NCBI RefSeq assembly: GCF_005080765.1
Contig: NZ_CP033012.1
Location: 503,054 to 548,691 of the forward strand
DNA length: 45,638 bases
Reading direction: 5' to 3'
Source of the DNA: Buchnera aphidicola (Anoecia oenotherae)
GTDB lineage: Bacteria; Pseudomonadota; Gammaproteobacteria; Enterobacterales; Enterobacteriaceae
Shown: one piece after another, positions 1 through 10,159 of the stretch
How positions within the stretch are numbered: position 1 is the stretch's first letter
Layout: the number at the start of each line of letters is the position of its first letter
Position numbers and translations under genes: made by a program
Notes under the pieces: model-generated
Database searches by the model: none
What the model saw: the letters and a program-made list of their open reading frames with translations, nothing else
Told to the model about the DNA's origin: nothing

Positions 1-299
1 TTTTTTTTAATTTAATTAAATATTTTATACATGTAATAAATTTAATTATTTATATTTTTTATAAAACAAATTTTAAAAATGTTTTATGCACGTTTATAAT
101 TCATAATTATTTTTAAAGTATTTATACTTAATAAACAAAAAAAATTATTTAAAAATTAAACACATATTTAATCATAAACTAAAATCTAGTATATTAATAT
201 TTAAAATAAAAAATTTAATGTAATAAAATTATGTACCATACAATAAATAATATTAATTCTAAAATAAAAATAACTCTTTATTAAAACAAAAAGAATTGT

Positions 300-830
300 T
301 TAAAACGGAATATCATCATCAAAATCTACTATAGATTCATCATTTTCTAAACTTTTAGAATTTATATATTTTGTTGATTTATTTACCACAGATTTTTTTT
401 CATTTAAGTTTTCTTTATTTGGTTTATTATTTTTAGGAACAAATGAAGTGTTAGAAACGTTATTAGAAACAGCAGACGAATGTCTATTGCCTAACATTTG
501 CATAGTACCACCTATGTTCACAATGATTTCAGTAGTATACCTATCTATGCCGCTTTTATCCTTCCATTTTCTAGTTTGCAATGAACCTTCTATATAAACT
601 TGAGATCCTTTCTTTAAATACTCCCCAGCAACTTCTGCTAACTTTCCAAATAAAACCACTCTATGCCATTCTGTTTTTTCTCTCATTTCTAACGTATTTT
701 TATCTTTCCAAGTTTCTGAAGTAGCCAATGTTAGATTTGCAACTGCTCCTCCATTAGACATATATCTAACATCAGGATCCTGACCTAAATTACCAATAAT
801 AATAACTTTATTAACACCTCTACTAGCCAT
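300..830 (-). CDS. ssb: Single-stranded DNA-binding protein
   Basis: This protein binds single-stranded DNA during replication, recombination and repair and recruits partner proteins through its C-terminal tip. The 176-residue product has a complete N-terminal OB fold (about residues 1-112, opening MASRGVNKVIIIGNLGQDPD). A low-complexity Asn/Lys/Ser linker follows, and the acidic tip ends DFDDDIPF, the classic SSB partner-docking peptide. Length matches the E. coli protein (178). The start is supported by an AAGG ribosome binding site eight bases upstream. It is transcribed leftward and diverges from dusA. Assignment is firm. Confidence 0.97.
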   Translation of the reverse strand: MASRGVNKVIIIGNLGQDPDVRYMSNGGAVANLTLATSETWKDKNTLEMREKTEWHRVVLFGKLAEVAGEYLKKGSQVYIEGSLQTRKWKDKSGIDRYTTEIIVNIGGTMQMLGNRHSSAVSNNVSNTSFVPKNNKPNKENLNEKKSVVNKSTKYINSKSLENDESIVDFDDDIPF

Positions 831-1182
831 AACTGAAACCTTATTAGTTAATGTAAAATTACATTAGTATAAAATACTGACTTCTTTAACTATAATTCTA
901 TGTAAGTTTTCTGTATTATACTAATAATAATTTAATATTATTTAATATTTAATATATATTTACATTATTTCATAAATATTTACTTTTATTTAAATATTTT
1001 TCCTATTAAACATCTTATTTAGTTAAATGTATACTTCTAATAATTTATCTTTCATACTGTTTATACTAATAAACATCTAATTAAAGATTAAAAAATATAT
1101 TTAGTAAAATAATGTTTATATATATAAATTTTTGATATATTACTATATTATTATATTACAAATACATACTATTTTTTATAAA
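831..1182. other. Divergent ssb/dusA intergenic region
   Basis: About 350 bases of nearly pure AT between the divergent ssb and dusA starts. It must carry promoters for both genes, but AT content makes -10-like hexamers uninformative. I see no open frame with recognisable protein similarity and no strong hairpin. Confidence 0.5.
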
Positions 1183-2162
1183 ATGAATACAAATTTAAAT
1201 TTTCATAATCAAAATCGATTTTGCGTTGCACCAATGCTAAATTATACTGATGAATTTTGTAACTATTTTCATCGAAAACTTACTAAAAAATCTATCTTAT
1301 ATACTGAAATGATGACCACAAGATATATTTTAAATAAAAAAAAAATTTTAAAAAAAAATTATACAATCCGATTGCCATTCAACTAGCTGGAAGTAATATA
1401 GTAGAACTAGTTAAATGTGCAAAAATATCGTACAATCAAGGTTATCATGAAATAAACTTAAATATAGGATGTCCTTCTAAAAGTGCTAAAGCCGGTATGT
1501 TCGGTGTTTTTTTAATGAAAAACAGCACTCTAGTAACTCAAATAGTAAAAGCAATAAATGATTCTATTCCAACTCCTATAAGTATAAAAACTAGAATTGG
1601 AATAAACAATAAAGATAGTTATAATTTTTTAAGCGAATTTATACATGAAATATCTACAAATACTCTTTGCAAAACATTTATTATACATGCTAGAAATGCT
1701 TTTACAAATATATATAGTCCAAAAAAAAATAGATCTCTTCCTGCTTTAAAATATAATATTGTATACAAAATAAAACAAGAATTCCCTCATTTAAATATAG
1801 TTATTAACGGAGGAATAACTACAATTAAAGAATCATTGTTTCATTTAAAAAAAGTAGATGGAGTTATGCTTGGGCAAGAAGCATATAAAAATCCGAATTT
1901 ATTAAAAAAAGTAGATAAAGAAATTTTTAATTATTCTAAAAAAAAAACAAGTAATATTCAATTATTATATAGCATGTTTCCATACATAGAAAAAAAAATA
2001 AATTGCGGAATTCCAATATATAAAATAACACGACATATACTTGGACTTTTTAAAGGAGAAAAAGGATACAAACAATGGAAAAAATATCTTATTCAAGAAT
2101 CTTACAAAAAAAATGCTAGTATTAATATGTTAGAAAAAGCTATGAAATTTATTCATATATAA
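1183..2162 (+). CDS. dusA: tRNA-dihydrouridine synthase A, frame broken once in a poly(A) tract
   Basis: DusA is an FMN enzyme that reduces uridines in the tRNA D-loop. Translation from the ATG at 1183 gives the DusA N-terminus (FCVAPMLNYTD, then YTEMMTTRYIL) and reaches a stop at about 1386. The remainder continues in a neighbouring frame with NPIAIQLAGSN, the catalytic-cysteine motif NIGCPSKSAKAGMFG, KTRIGI, FIIHARNA, NGGI and a DusA-like C-terminus (ITRHILGLFKG). The switch falls in a run of nine A at about 1350-1358. One extra A would join the two parts with no stop, giving a protein of about 326 residues, close to the normal family length. No other damage is visible, so this is either a very young pseudogene, a gene rescued by polymerase slippage, or a sequencing error. 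Confidence 0.85.
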
Positions 2163-2510
2163 TTAAAGTATATTTAATAAAATATAAATATATATAATAT
2201 TTTATAAATAATTATATTTTTAATTTCTTATGCATGTATTTTTTCAAATTTAAATACATTTAAAATTTATCTTTTAAAAAGATCATTTTTTATATAGTTT
2301 AATAAAACTTTATTCTATATTGTTGTAAACAATATAAAATAAAGTTTTAACATTAATGCTTTCATCTTTTTTATTAATAAATTTTATATCAAACAATATT
2401 TAATTCCATTAAAAATTAACCTAACTCTCTATTTTTTAAATTATTATTGAATTTTAAACTAAAATTTATATTCCTCAGTTTTTATCTATATTTTGGTAAA
2501 TATATAAAAT
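2163..2510. other. dusA-dnaB intergenic region
   Basis: AT-rich spacer of about 350 bases. Its one clear element is the long hairpin at 2304-2348, annotated separately. The dnaB promoter should lie downstream of that hairpin. No gene is visible. Confidence 0.5.
2304..2348 (+). terminator. Long AT hairpin downstream of dusA
   Basis: Two 21-base arms (2304-2324 and 2328-2348) are complementary except for one mismatch and enclose a three-base loop. The position, 140 bases past the dusA stop and before dnaB, fits a transcription terminator or mRNA 3' stabiliser. It has no GC-rich core and no clean T-run after it. Confidence 0.5.
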
Positions 2511-3905
2511 ATGAAAAGTAATAAATTATTTCACCAAAAAATTAATACTTTTTCTCAAAATTTGCAAGTTCTACCTCATTCATTAGAAGCTGAACAATCT
2601 CTTTTAGGAGGTTTAATGCTTGATAATGACTATTGGGATAGTATTTCAGATCGCATAGTAGCTGACGATTTTTTTACACAATCTCATAAATTAATTTTTA
2701 AAGAAATGCAATATCTTCTACAATCAGGACATCCCATTGATTTAATTACTTTATCTGAATCACTAGAACAAAAAGGAAAACTAGAAATTATAGGAAGGTT
2801 TTCTTATCTAGCAGAATTATCAAAAAACACTCCAAGTACTGCCAATATCACTGCTTATGCAGATATAATTAAAGAAAGATCTATTTTTCGAGAAATTATT
2901 CTAACAGCTAACAAAATTATTGAAAAAAGCTATAATCCTAGAGGAAAAACTAGTGAAGAACTACTAGATTATGCAGAATCTAGTGTTTTTAAAATTTCAG
3001 AAAAAAAATTAAAAAAAAATTCTGGACCTAAAAACGTTGAGGAAATTCTAAATTCTACTATTTCTACTATCGAAAAAATGTACCAAACTCCTTATCATGG
3101 AGTTACTGGAATTAACACTGGATATAAAGATCTAAATAAAAAAACATCTGGGCTCCAAACATCAGATTTAATAATAATAGCTGCTCGTCCTTCTATGGGA
3201 AAAACAACGTTTGCTATGAATTTATGTGAAAACGTAGCTATGATCTATGATAAACCTGTTTTAATTTTTAGTTTAGAAATGTCAGGAGAACAAATTATGA
3301 TGCGGATGCTAGCATCTTTGTCTAGAGTAGATCAAACACAGATACGTACTGGACAACTAGATGATGAAGATTGGTCTAGACTATCAGGTACTATCAATAT
3401 TCTTTTAAAAAAGAAAAATATGTTCATAGATGATTCAACTGGATTAACACCAACAGAAATAAGGTCTAGGGCTAGAAGAATATACCGAGAAAATAAAGGG
3501 TTAAGCTTAATAATGGTTGATTACCTACAATTAATGCGTGTTCCTTCTTTTGGTGAAAATAGAAATTTAGAAATAGCAGAAATATCTAGAACACTTAAAT
3601 CTTTAGCTAAAGAATTAAAAGTTCCTATTATAGCTTTATCTCAACTTAATAGATCACTAGAACAAAGATCGGATAAACGACCTGTAAATTCAGATTTACG
3701 TGAATCTGGTTCTTTAGAACAAGATGCTGATCTTATAATGTTTATCTATAGAGATGAAATATATCACGAAAATAGTGAACTTAAAGGAATAGCAGAAGTA
3801 ATTATAGGAAAACAAAGAAATGGACCTATAGGAACTATTAAGTTAACTTTTAATGGACATTGGTCTCGATTTGACAATTATTCTAACAGAAATCACAAAA
3901 ATTAA
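2511..3905 (+). CDS. dnaB: Replicative DNA helicase DnaB
   Basis: DnaB is the hexameric 5'-3' helicase that drives the replication fork and recruits primase. The 464-residue product has the N-terminal DnaB domain (about 20-125, PHSLEAEQSLLGGLML) and the RecA-like C-terminal domain. That domain carries a Walker A region AARPSMGKTTFAMN (about 226-239), Walker B MVDYLQLM and the late motif SDLRESGSLEQDADLI. Length matches E. coli (471), so the gene looks intact. With rep lost from this window, DnaB is the only replicative helicase visible here. Confidence 0.98.
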   Translation: MKSNKLFHQKINTFSQNLQVLPHSLEAEQSLLGGLMLDNDYWDSISDRIVADDFFTQSHKLIFKEMQYLLQSGHPIDLITLSESLEQKGKLEIIGRFSYLAELSKNTPSTANITAYADIIKERSIFREIILTANKIIEKSYNPRGKTSEELLDYAESSVFKISEKKLKKNSGPKNVEEILNSTISTIEKMYQTPYHGVTGINTGYKDLNKKTSGLQTSDLIIIAARPSMGKTTFAMNLCENVAMIYDKPVLIFSLEMSGEQIMMRMLASLSRVDQTQIRTGQLDDEDWSRLSGTINILLKKKNMFIDDSTGLTPTEIRSRARRIYRENKGLSLIMVDYLQLMRVPSFGENRNLEIAEISRTLKSLAKELKVPIIALSQLNRSLEQRSDKRPVNSDLRESGSLEQDADLIMFIYRDEIYHENSELKGIAEVIIGKQRNGPIGTIKLTFNGHWSRFDNYSNRNHKN

Positions 3906-4567
3906 AAACTATAAACTTAAGAAAAGATATTAATAAATATTAAACATCTTACTTTATATAAAGATATATAATAAAATTTTTTATATAAAAATTTTTTTCA
4001 ATTATATGAATAACATCTTGAATATATAATATATTTTTCATAAAAAATAAATTATATGAAACATAAAATTTATCTTAAAATGCTATACTAGATAATAATT
4101 AACAAATTTTTGTACAAAACACAGATTTTTTAAAAAATGTATGTAGATTTGTATTTATATATAAACAAAATATACATCAACAATACATATTTAATTTTAC
4201 TTATGATGTTTTTTTCTTATTAAAATAAGAATTTAATTTTCATTAATAAATATTATTTTCGTGAAAAATATTTCTTCAAAGAATAAGAAATTTTGTATTT
4301 ATTAAAAAAATTATTTAAAATAAACTCTTATATAAATAAATACCTAATTAATAGAAAATAAAAATAAATAATATATTTTATTTATATTATGTTAATAAAA
4401 TCAGATTAATTAATAATATGTTTAGTTAATTTTTTAAATCCTTACTTATAAAAATAAATTAACTAACTAAATTTAGTATATTATGTTTTTATTTTATGTA
4501 TAAAACTTTATACAACTATTATTTTCATCTCATAAACACTAAAATAGTCTACTATTTAATAAAGAAA
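3906..4567. other. dnaB-ruvX intergenic region
   Basis: About 660 bases of AT-rich sequence with no open frame resembling a known protein on either strand. From memory, other Buchnera have gshB (glutathione synthetase) near here. I looked for its ATP-grasp motifs and found none, so any remnant is beyond recognition by eye. Confidence 0.4.
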
Positions 4568-5002
4568 ATGACAATATTGGCTTTCGATTTTGGAATAAAA
4601 AAAATAGGAGTTGCTATTGGACAAACAATAACTAATACAGCAACCATATTAAACCCAATACAAGCAAAGAACGGTGTTCCAGAACGTAATTCTTTAAAAA
4701 AAATTTTTAAAGAATGGAATCCAAAATATGTAATAATTGGATTACCATTAAATTTAAATGGAAAAAAACAAAAAATTACTTATAAAACTATTAAATTTGC
4801 TAAATACATACGCGAAAATTTTTTAGTAAACATTGAACTACATGATGAACGATTTACTACAGTAGAAGCTAAATTACAGTTAATACATAAGTACAAAAAA
4901 AAATCACTAATAAAAAAAATTGATTCTTTATCTGCTGTAATAATATTAGAAAGCTGGTTATGTAAATTAACTGTCAAAAATAAACTAAAATATGGTTTTT
5001 AA
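4568..5002 (+). CDS. ruvX: RuvX/YqgF family RNase H-fold nuclease (pre-16S rRNA processing)
   Basis: YqgF is an RNase H/RuvC-like nuclease implicated in maturing the 5' end of 16S rRNA; the name RuvX reflects an older Holliday-junction proposal. The 144-residue product starts MTILAFDFGIKKIGVAIGQ, with the first catalytic Asp in AFDFG. It also shows YVIIGLPLN, LHDERFTT with the conserved Glu, and the final metal-ligand region DSLSAVIILESWL. I chose the ATG at 4568 because family alignment begins there. The in-frame ATG 24 codons upstream would add an AT-encoded extension with no counterpart. Confidence 0.93.
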   Translation: MTILAFDFGIKKIGVAIGQTITNTATILNPIQAKNGVPERNSLKKIFKEWNPKYVIIGLPLNLNGKKQKITYKTIKFAKYIRENFLVNIELHDERFTTVEAKLQLIHKYKKKSLIKKIDSLSAVIILESWLCKLTVKNKLKYGF

Positions 5003-5172
5003 TGTATATAATTATATTATTAATTAATTATTAAAAAAATTTTATAAAACTAAAATCCAATAATTATTTTCGTATATGAAATAAAAATATATCTAAAATT
5101 ACATCTATATTCATATTTAAATTTACATAATGAATTTAATTAATATTTATCAAAAATGCCAATATATTAATT

Positions 5173-6309
5173 ATGAAAAAATTACCTAATTTAAGCCTAT
5201 ACATTCATATCCCATGGTGTTCAAGAAAATGTTATTATTGCGACTTTAACTCTTATCAAATAAAAAAAAAAATTCCTCAAAAAAAATATATCGAAAATTT
5301 ATTAAATGATTTAGATAAAGATTTATTAATTATAAATAACAGAAAAATAAAATCTATTTTTATTGGAGGTGGAACACCTAGTTTATTTGATCCGGAAATA
5401 ATAGAATATCTGATATGTCATGTAAAAAAAAAGCTACAAGTTTCTAAAACTGCAGAAGTTACTATTGAATCTAACCCTAATACAATAGAACTAAAAAAAA
5501 TAAATCAATTTATAAAAATCGGAATTAATAGATTTTCTATTGGAATTCAAACTTTTAACACTAAAATACTAAAATCTCTAGGTAGAGAATACAGTCGATC
5601 ACAAGTACAAGATTTATTGTATAACATATCAAACATTCAAAATATAAATTTTAATATTGATATTATGCATAATTTACCAGGACAATCTTATAACAATGCT
5701 ATATATGACTTAAAAAAAATAATACTCATAAATCCGTCGCATATTTCATGGTATGAATTAACAATAGAACCCAACACTATTTTTTTTTATAAAAAACCTA
5801 AAAATATTCCTAATGAAAGAACTAATTTAAAAATACTCAAAAAAGGAAAATACATGTTAGAAAAAGCTGGATATTCTCAATATGAGATATCTTCTTTTGC
5901 GAAACCAGGTTTTCAATGCATACACAATAAAAATTACTGGGATTTTAACGATTATATTGGCATAGGATGTGGCGCTCATGGAAAAATTACTCAAATTAAT
6001 GGAGATATTATTAGAACTATAAAAAACAAAAATATTGATATGTTTATGAAAGGATTATATTTAAAAAAAAAATATAAAATTAAGGAAAGAGATTTACCTA
6101 TAGAATATTTTATCAATAAATTTAGATTATTAAATCCTATAAAAAAAATTTGTTTTTCTTCAAAAACTAATATTCCTTATGTAAACATAGAAAATAAAAT
6201 AAAGATAGCTGTTAACCAAGGATATTTGTTAGAAACACAATTCTACTGGACAATAACTAAAAAAGGAATAAATTTTATGAATAATCTACTAGAAATATTT
6301 TTAAATTAA
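5173..6309 (+). CDS. hemW: HemW, radical-SAM heme chaperone
   Basis: HemW (YggW) is related to coproporphyrinogen III oxidase HemN but acts as a heme-binding chaperone rather than an oxidase. The 378-residue protein opens with the radical-SAM cluster motif CSRKCYYCDF (C-x3-C-x2-C, about residues 16-25). It continues with FIGGGTPSLF, the SAM-binding region TIESNPN, RFSIGIQTFN and the conserved C-terminal block YEISSFAKPG and NYWDFNDYIGIGCGAHG. Length equals E. coli YggW (378). It converges with trmB. Confidence 0.95.
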   Translation: MKKLPNLSLYIHIPWCSRKCYYCDFNSYQIKKKIPQKKYIENLLNDLDKDLLIINNRKIKSIFIGGGTPSLFDPEIIEYLICHVKKKLQVSKTAEVTIESNPNTIELKKINQFIKIGINRFSIGIQTFNTKILKSLGREYSRSQVQDLLYNISNIQNINFNIDIMHNLPGQSYNNAIYDLKKIILINPSHISWYELTIEPNTIFFYKKPKNIPNERTNLKILKKGKYMLEKAGYSQYEISSFAKPGFQCIHNKNYWDFNDYIGIGCGAHGKITQINGDIIRTIKNKNIDMFMKGLYLKKKYKIKERDLPIEYFINKFRLLNPIKKICFSSKTNIPYVNIENKIKIAVNQGYLLETQFYWTITKKGINFMNNLLEIFLN

Positions 6310-6359
6310 ATAAAATTAAAAAAATTAATAAATAATTTTTTATTTAATAATTTTATTTA
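6307..6359. terminator. AT-only inverted repeat between convergent hemW and trmB
   Basis: Twelve-base perfect arms (6307-6318 and 6348-6359) flank a partly self-complementary centre. The repeat sits exactly between the 3' ends of convergent genes, where a bidirectional terminator is expected. The arms are nearly all A and T, so chance cannot be excluded. Confidence 0.3.
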
Positions 6360-6409
6360 AATTAAAAATATAACATAACGGTTATACGTACTTGTTACTA
6401 ATATAGTTT

Positions 6410-7126
6410 TTATAATTTTTTACATAAAATATAAAAATTAATTTTTCCTAACAACTTACTTTTTTTTTCAAAGACTGTAGTTGGACAAAAAAAAAGTTTG
6501 TTAGAACTATCGTACAATATTGTTATATTTAAATAATTTTTTATACTACTTAATGTTTTAACAATATCATCGGAATAGTCTTTGCAATCTGTAGAAATGC
6601 ATAAATCGCCCCCTCTTTTTAATTTTTGTAATAGTAAAATAATAAATTGCCTATTTAATAATCTTCTTTTTTTGTGCTTGTTCTTTGGCCAAGGATCAGG
6701 AAAAAAAATTTGAATTCTTTCAATAGAAAAATCTTCTATCATATTTTCAAAAACTTCTGTAGCATCATAATATATAATACGTAAATTTTTTAATCCTAAA
6801 GAGTAAATAATACGTGCACATTGCAATATTCCCGGAAAATATACTTCTATACCTAAATAATTATTGTTTTTTTTTCGTCTTGCTGTTTCAACTAAAGATA
6901 TACCTGTTCCAAATCCTATTTCTAATACTAAAGGATATTCATTAATAAAAAACTTATTTAAATTAACAAAATTTTTAGTGTACATCATTCCTATTAAAGA
7001 CCAATATTTTTTAATTTCTAGTTCATGACGTTCTTTTATTTTTCTTCGTCTACATACAAAACTATTAATTTTTTTCAAGAATTTATGATTTTTAACTTCA
7101 TGCGTAAATAAAAAACTATTTTCCAT
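6410..7126 (-). CDS. trmB: tRNA (guanine-N7-)-methyltransferase TrmB
   Basis: TrmB (YggH) makes m7G46 in the variable loop of tRNAs using S-adenosylmethionine. The 238-residue product has the family N-terminus (SFVCRRRKI), the SAM-binding loop VLEIGFGTGISLVETA, the acidic motif NYLGIEVY, the hallmark FFPDPWPKNKHKKRR and a C-terminal TVFEKKSKLLG. Length equals E. coli TrmB (239). An AGGAAG site just upstream supports the start. In E. coli trmB, mutY and yggX are co-oriented; here trmB is inverted relative to the other two. Confidence 0.95.
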   Translation of the reverse strand: MENSFLFTHEVKNHKFLKKINSFVCRRRKIKERHELEIKKYWSLIGMMYTKNFVNLNKFFINEYPLVLEIGFGTGISLVETARRKKNNNYLGIEVYFPGILQCARIIYSLGLKNLRIIYYDATEVFENMIEDFSIERIQIFFPDPWPKNKHKKRRLLNRQFIILLLQKLKRGGDLCISTDCKDYSDDIVKTLSSIKNYLNITILYDSSNKLFFCPTTVFEKKSKLLGKINFYILCKKL

Positions 7127-7319
7127 ATTTATCTTCCTATTTATTTTATAATAAAATTATTTATAATACAGTATCGATAACATATTTAAATATCTCTTAA
7201 ACAAAAGAATAATTCTCTATATAACATCAAATTAAAAAATAACTTAAATTTGATCTAATATAATTTTCTTTTATAACCATTTTATTCACTATAATTTTTA
7301 TTTATAAGTTGAGATAAAA

Positions 7320-8372
7320 ATGAATGTTTCACAAGAAATTTTAAATTGGTTTCATATTTTTGGAAGAAAAAACTTACCATGGCAAAAAAATAAAACAATA
7401 TATTCTGTTTGGATATCAGAAATTATGCTTCAACAAACTCAAGTAAAAACTGTTATTCCATATTTTATAAAATTTTTAAAAAAATACCCCACAATTAATA
7501 GCATTTCTTTATCTTCAGAAAATGCAGTTTTACATAAATGGAGCGGATTAGGATATTATAAAAGAGCTAAAAATATTTATAAAGCAGCTAAAATAATTTC
7601 TAGTAAATATAATGGACAATTTCCAGATGTTTTTAATCATGTAATAAAACTACCGGGAATAGGAAAAACAACTGCAGGAGCAATATTATCTATTAGCTAT
7701 AACTATTTTTTTCCTATATTAGATAGTAATGTAAAAAGAATTTTAATACGATTATATGGAATAAAATTTAATAAATATAATAAAAAAATAGATAATGTTC
7801 TATGGAAAAAAATTCAATCTATATTACCTTTACATAATGCCGGAAAATTTAATCAAGCGCTAATGGACTTGGGATCTTTAATTTGTTATCCAAAAAGTCC
7901 AAAATGTAATATTTGTCCTATTAATTATGCATGTATGTTTTTTCAAAAAAATTTTTTTCAAAAATATTCTGTTAGAAATAAAATTCTACAATTAAAAAAT
8001 TATTGGTGTATTATTATTAATTACAAACAATATATTTTTTTAAAAAAATGTAAAAAATACACGTTTTGGAAAGACTTATTTTGCTTTCCACTATTTACTA
8101 AAAAAAACTATTTAATTAACTGGATAAAAGAAGAAAAGATAGTTCCTGTAAAAATAAAACAATTACGATCTATGACACTATATATTACTCGATATAAATT
8201 TATAATTACCCCTATATTCTTAATTATAAAAACCAATAAAGATTTTAAACCTGAAAAAGATGCTATTTGGTTTAATTTATTAAACCATCAAAAAGTTGGA
8301 ATTCCAAGTTTAGTTTTAAAAATTCTAGATAAATATTCTCATTTAATATCACAAACAAATTACAGTGTATAA
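7320..8372 (+). CDS. mutY: Adenine DNA glycosylase MutY
   Basis: MutY removes adenine mispaired with 8-oxoguanine. The 350-residue product matches E. coli (350). It shows the catalytic Glu in SEIMLQQTQV, the helix-hairpin-helix KLPGIGKTTAGAIL, the catalytic Asp in ILDSNVKRIL, and the four-cysteine cluster loop C-x6-C-x2-C-x5-C (CYPKSPKCNICPINYAC, about residues 193-209). A diverged NUDT1-like 8-oxoG-sensing C-terminal domain follows. All key residues are present, so oxidative-damage repair is kept. It lies seven bases upstream of yggX, whose product helps protect Fe-S proteins such as this one. Confidence 0.96.
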   Translation: MNVSQEILNWFHIFGRKNLPWQKNKTIYSVWISEIMLQQTQVKTVIPYFIKFLKKYPTINSISLSSENAVLHKWSGLGYYKRAKNIYKAAKIISSKYNGQFPDVFNHVIKLPGIGKTTAGAILSISYNYFFPILDSNVKRILIRLYGIKFNKYNKKIDNVLWKKIQSILPLHNAGKFNQALMDLGSLICYPKSPKCNICPINYACMFFQKNFFQKYSVRNKILQLKNYWCIIINYKQYIFLKKCKKYTFWKDLFCFPLFTKKNYLINWIKEEKIVPVKIKQLRSMTLYITRYKFIITPIFLIIKTNKDFKPEKDAIWFNLLNHQKVGIPSLVLKILDKYSHLISQTNYSV

Positions 8373-8379
8373 AATAAAT

Positions 8380-8613
8380 ATGAAACGTATAGTATTCTGT
8401 GTTTTTTATAAAAAAAATTTAGAAGGAATGGATAAAGTTCCATATCCTGGAAAATTAGGTAAAAAAATTTATAAAAAAATTTCTAAAAAAGCTTGGTTAA
8501 AATGGATGAATTATCAAACTATAGTAATTAATGAAAAAAAACTTAATATGTTTGATCCTAAAGATCAAATAAAAATCATAAAATTTATGAATATTTTTTT
8601 ATTTAAAAAATAA
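8380..8613 (+). CDS. yggX: YggX family Fe(II)-trafficking protein
   Basis: YggX is a small protein linked to protection of Fe-S clusters from oxidative damage. The 77-residue product (from MKRIVFC, with the conserved early Cys) has the blocks YPGKLGKKIYKKISKKAW and QTIVINEKKLNMFDP and ends FLFKK. It is shorter than E. coli YggX (91) because the C-terminal tail is missing. I chose the ATG at 8380; an upstream in-frame ATG would overlap the end of mutY. The mutY-yggX pair is the E. coli arrangement. Confidence 0.92.
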   Translation: MKRIVFCVFYKKNLEGMDKVPYPGKLGKKIYKKISKKAWLKWMNYQTIVINEKKLNMFDPKDQIKIIKFMNIFLFKK

Positions 8614-8716
8614 TATACTAAATACTAGTTAGAAAAAAAATATTTATATTTCAATATGAATTATTGTTTGTTATTAAATAAAAATTTAATTTTTACTTGT
8701 TATTTTACTTATATGT

Positions 8717-10159
8717 TTAATACGTCGATTTTATAAAAAATAAATTTAAACGATGTTTTATATAAATTCTTTTTGCATACAATAGTATATTTTTTAACAA
8801 AATTATTTTTTTAATATCATAGTTATAATATTTTAGGAAAAATTTTATTTGAATAATATACTCATAAAATTTTTTTTGATTAATTATTGAGTTACAATAA
8901 TAAACCCATTCTTCTTGTTCTGATCTACTTAAAAGATAAAAGTAATTTCGAGCACGGTATCTATAAAAAACTTTGTTCATTCTATTATCTTCAAATTTTA
9001 AAATGTTCCAATTCTTTTTAGGCAACATATGAATGCTTTCTAAAATAAGTTTGTCACTATTACTTAAAAAAGAACGATAGATTAATAAATCAACATTTTT
9101 TTCATCTTTATTAATCTGAAAAGAATACTTACTTAAGAATAAAAGAACTATGTCTTTTAAAAGAAAATAATTGTTTTTAATCCATTTTCTATTTTTTAAA
9201 ATTATATTTTTATTCAAATTTAACCTGAAAAAATCATTTTTTTTTAAAATAGTTATTGGAGCTATAATTTCACATCTATTCATATATAAAAAACTAAATC
9301 CACACGAAAAAAAATATTCTATATTATTGCTTTTTATCAAATTAAATCTATTTTCTATAAATTTTAATTCTATGTCTTTTACTCCTACATTTATATATAT
9401 AAGTAAATTTTTATTATTTGGATCTATTACTATAGGAAAAAAACAATTACAATAATATTGTTTAAATCCAAAAAAAGAAGACGCATGAATAAATAACTTA
9501 CTTCTACTATTTTTTAAGACATCTAACAAACCACTTTTTTTTCTTATTTTAAAGAAAAAATTTAGCATTTTTGGATATTTTTCCTGTACTAATTTTAACA
9601 AACTAATAGTTGTATAAACATCAGAAAGTGCATCATGTGCACAATAATGATTTATATTATTTGCTCTAGCTAAATCTTCTAATTTAAAACTAACAGAACC
9701 ATCTTTATTCTTAGGCCAATTTATTTTATTTGGACGAAAAACATAACAAGCTCTAATTATTTTAATTACATCTAATCTTGAATTACCATTTTTCCATTGC
9801 CAACCATATATATCTAACAAATTTCTATAAAAAATATTTCTAGTAAATTCGTCATCAAATTTAATATTATTAAAACCAACAATACAAGATGATTTTTTAT
9901 TTAAAATACTATAAATTTTTTTTGAAAACAAAGATTCATTAAATCCATGTTTAATAGTATATTCAGGAGTAATACCGGTAATCAATACTGATTTTGGATC
10001 AGGAAGATAATCTTTCGGAGGGTAACAATAAAATACTGTGGGATCTTCTATTATTTTAAATTTTGAATTAGTACGGATAGATGCAAATTGAGCTGGTTTA
10101 TCTAGTGACGGATTAAGGCCAAAAGTTTCATAATCATAAAAAAGAAAAGTATTGCTCAT
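8717..10159 (-). CDS. sbcB: Exodeoxyribonuclease I
   Basis: ExoI digests single-stranded DNA 3' to 5' in mismatch repair and recombination. The 480-residue product matches E. coli ExoI (475). The DEDD catalytic residues are visible: FLFYDYETFG near the N-terminus, GFNNIKFDDEFTRNIFYRN (about 96-114) and HYCAHDALSDVY. The SH3-like and C-terminal regions are diverged, but the end keeps RYRARNYFYLLS and EQEEWV. It is transcribed toward the convergent yggX. Confidence 0.95.
   Translation of the reverse strand: MSNTFLFYDYETFGLNPSLDKPAQFASIRTNSKFKIIEDPTVFYCYPPKDYLPDPKSVLITGITPEYTIKHGFNESLFSKKIYSILNKKSSCIVGFNNIKFDDEFTRNIFYRNLLDIYGWQWKNGNSRLDVIKIIRACYVFRPNKINWPKNKDGSVSFKLEDLARANNINHYCAHDALSDVYTTISLLKLVQEKYPKMLNFFFKIRKKSGLLDVLKNSRSKLFIHASSFFGFKQYYCNCFFPIVIDPNNKNLLIYINVGVKDIELKFIENRFNLIKSNNIEYFFSCGFSFLYMNRCEIIAPITILKKNDFFRLNLNKNIILKNRKWIKNNYFLLKDIVLLFLSKYSFQINKDEKNVDLLIYRSFLSNSDKLILESIHMLPKKNWNILKFEDNRMNKVFYRYRARNYFYLLSRSEQEEWVYYCNSIINQKKFYEYIIQIKFFLKYYNYDIKKIILLKNILLYAKRIYIKHRLNLFFIKSTY

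Noticed and set aside
3906..4567. Possible gshB relic between dnaB and ruvX
   Set aside because: I looked for ATP-grasp motifs on the plus strand and found none; placement rests only on memory of related genomes.
9171..9455. Open frame on the plus strand inside sbcB
   Set aside because: Low-complexity Phe/Ile-rich translation on the strand opposite a clear, motif-bearing sbcB; a shadow frame.
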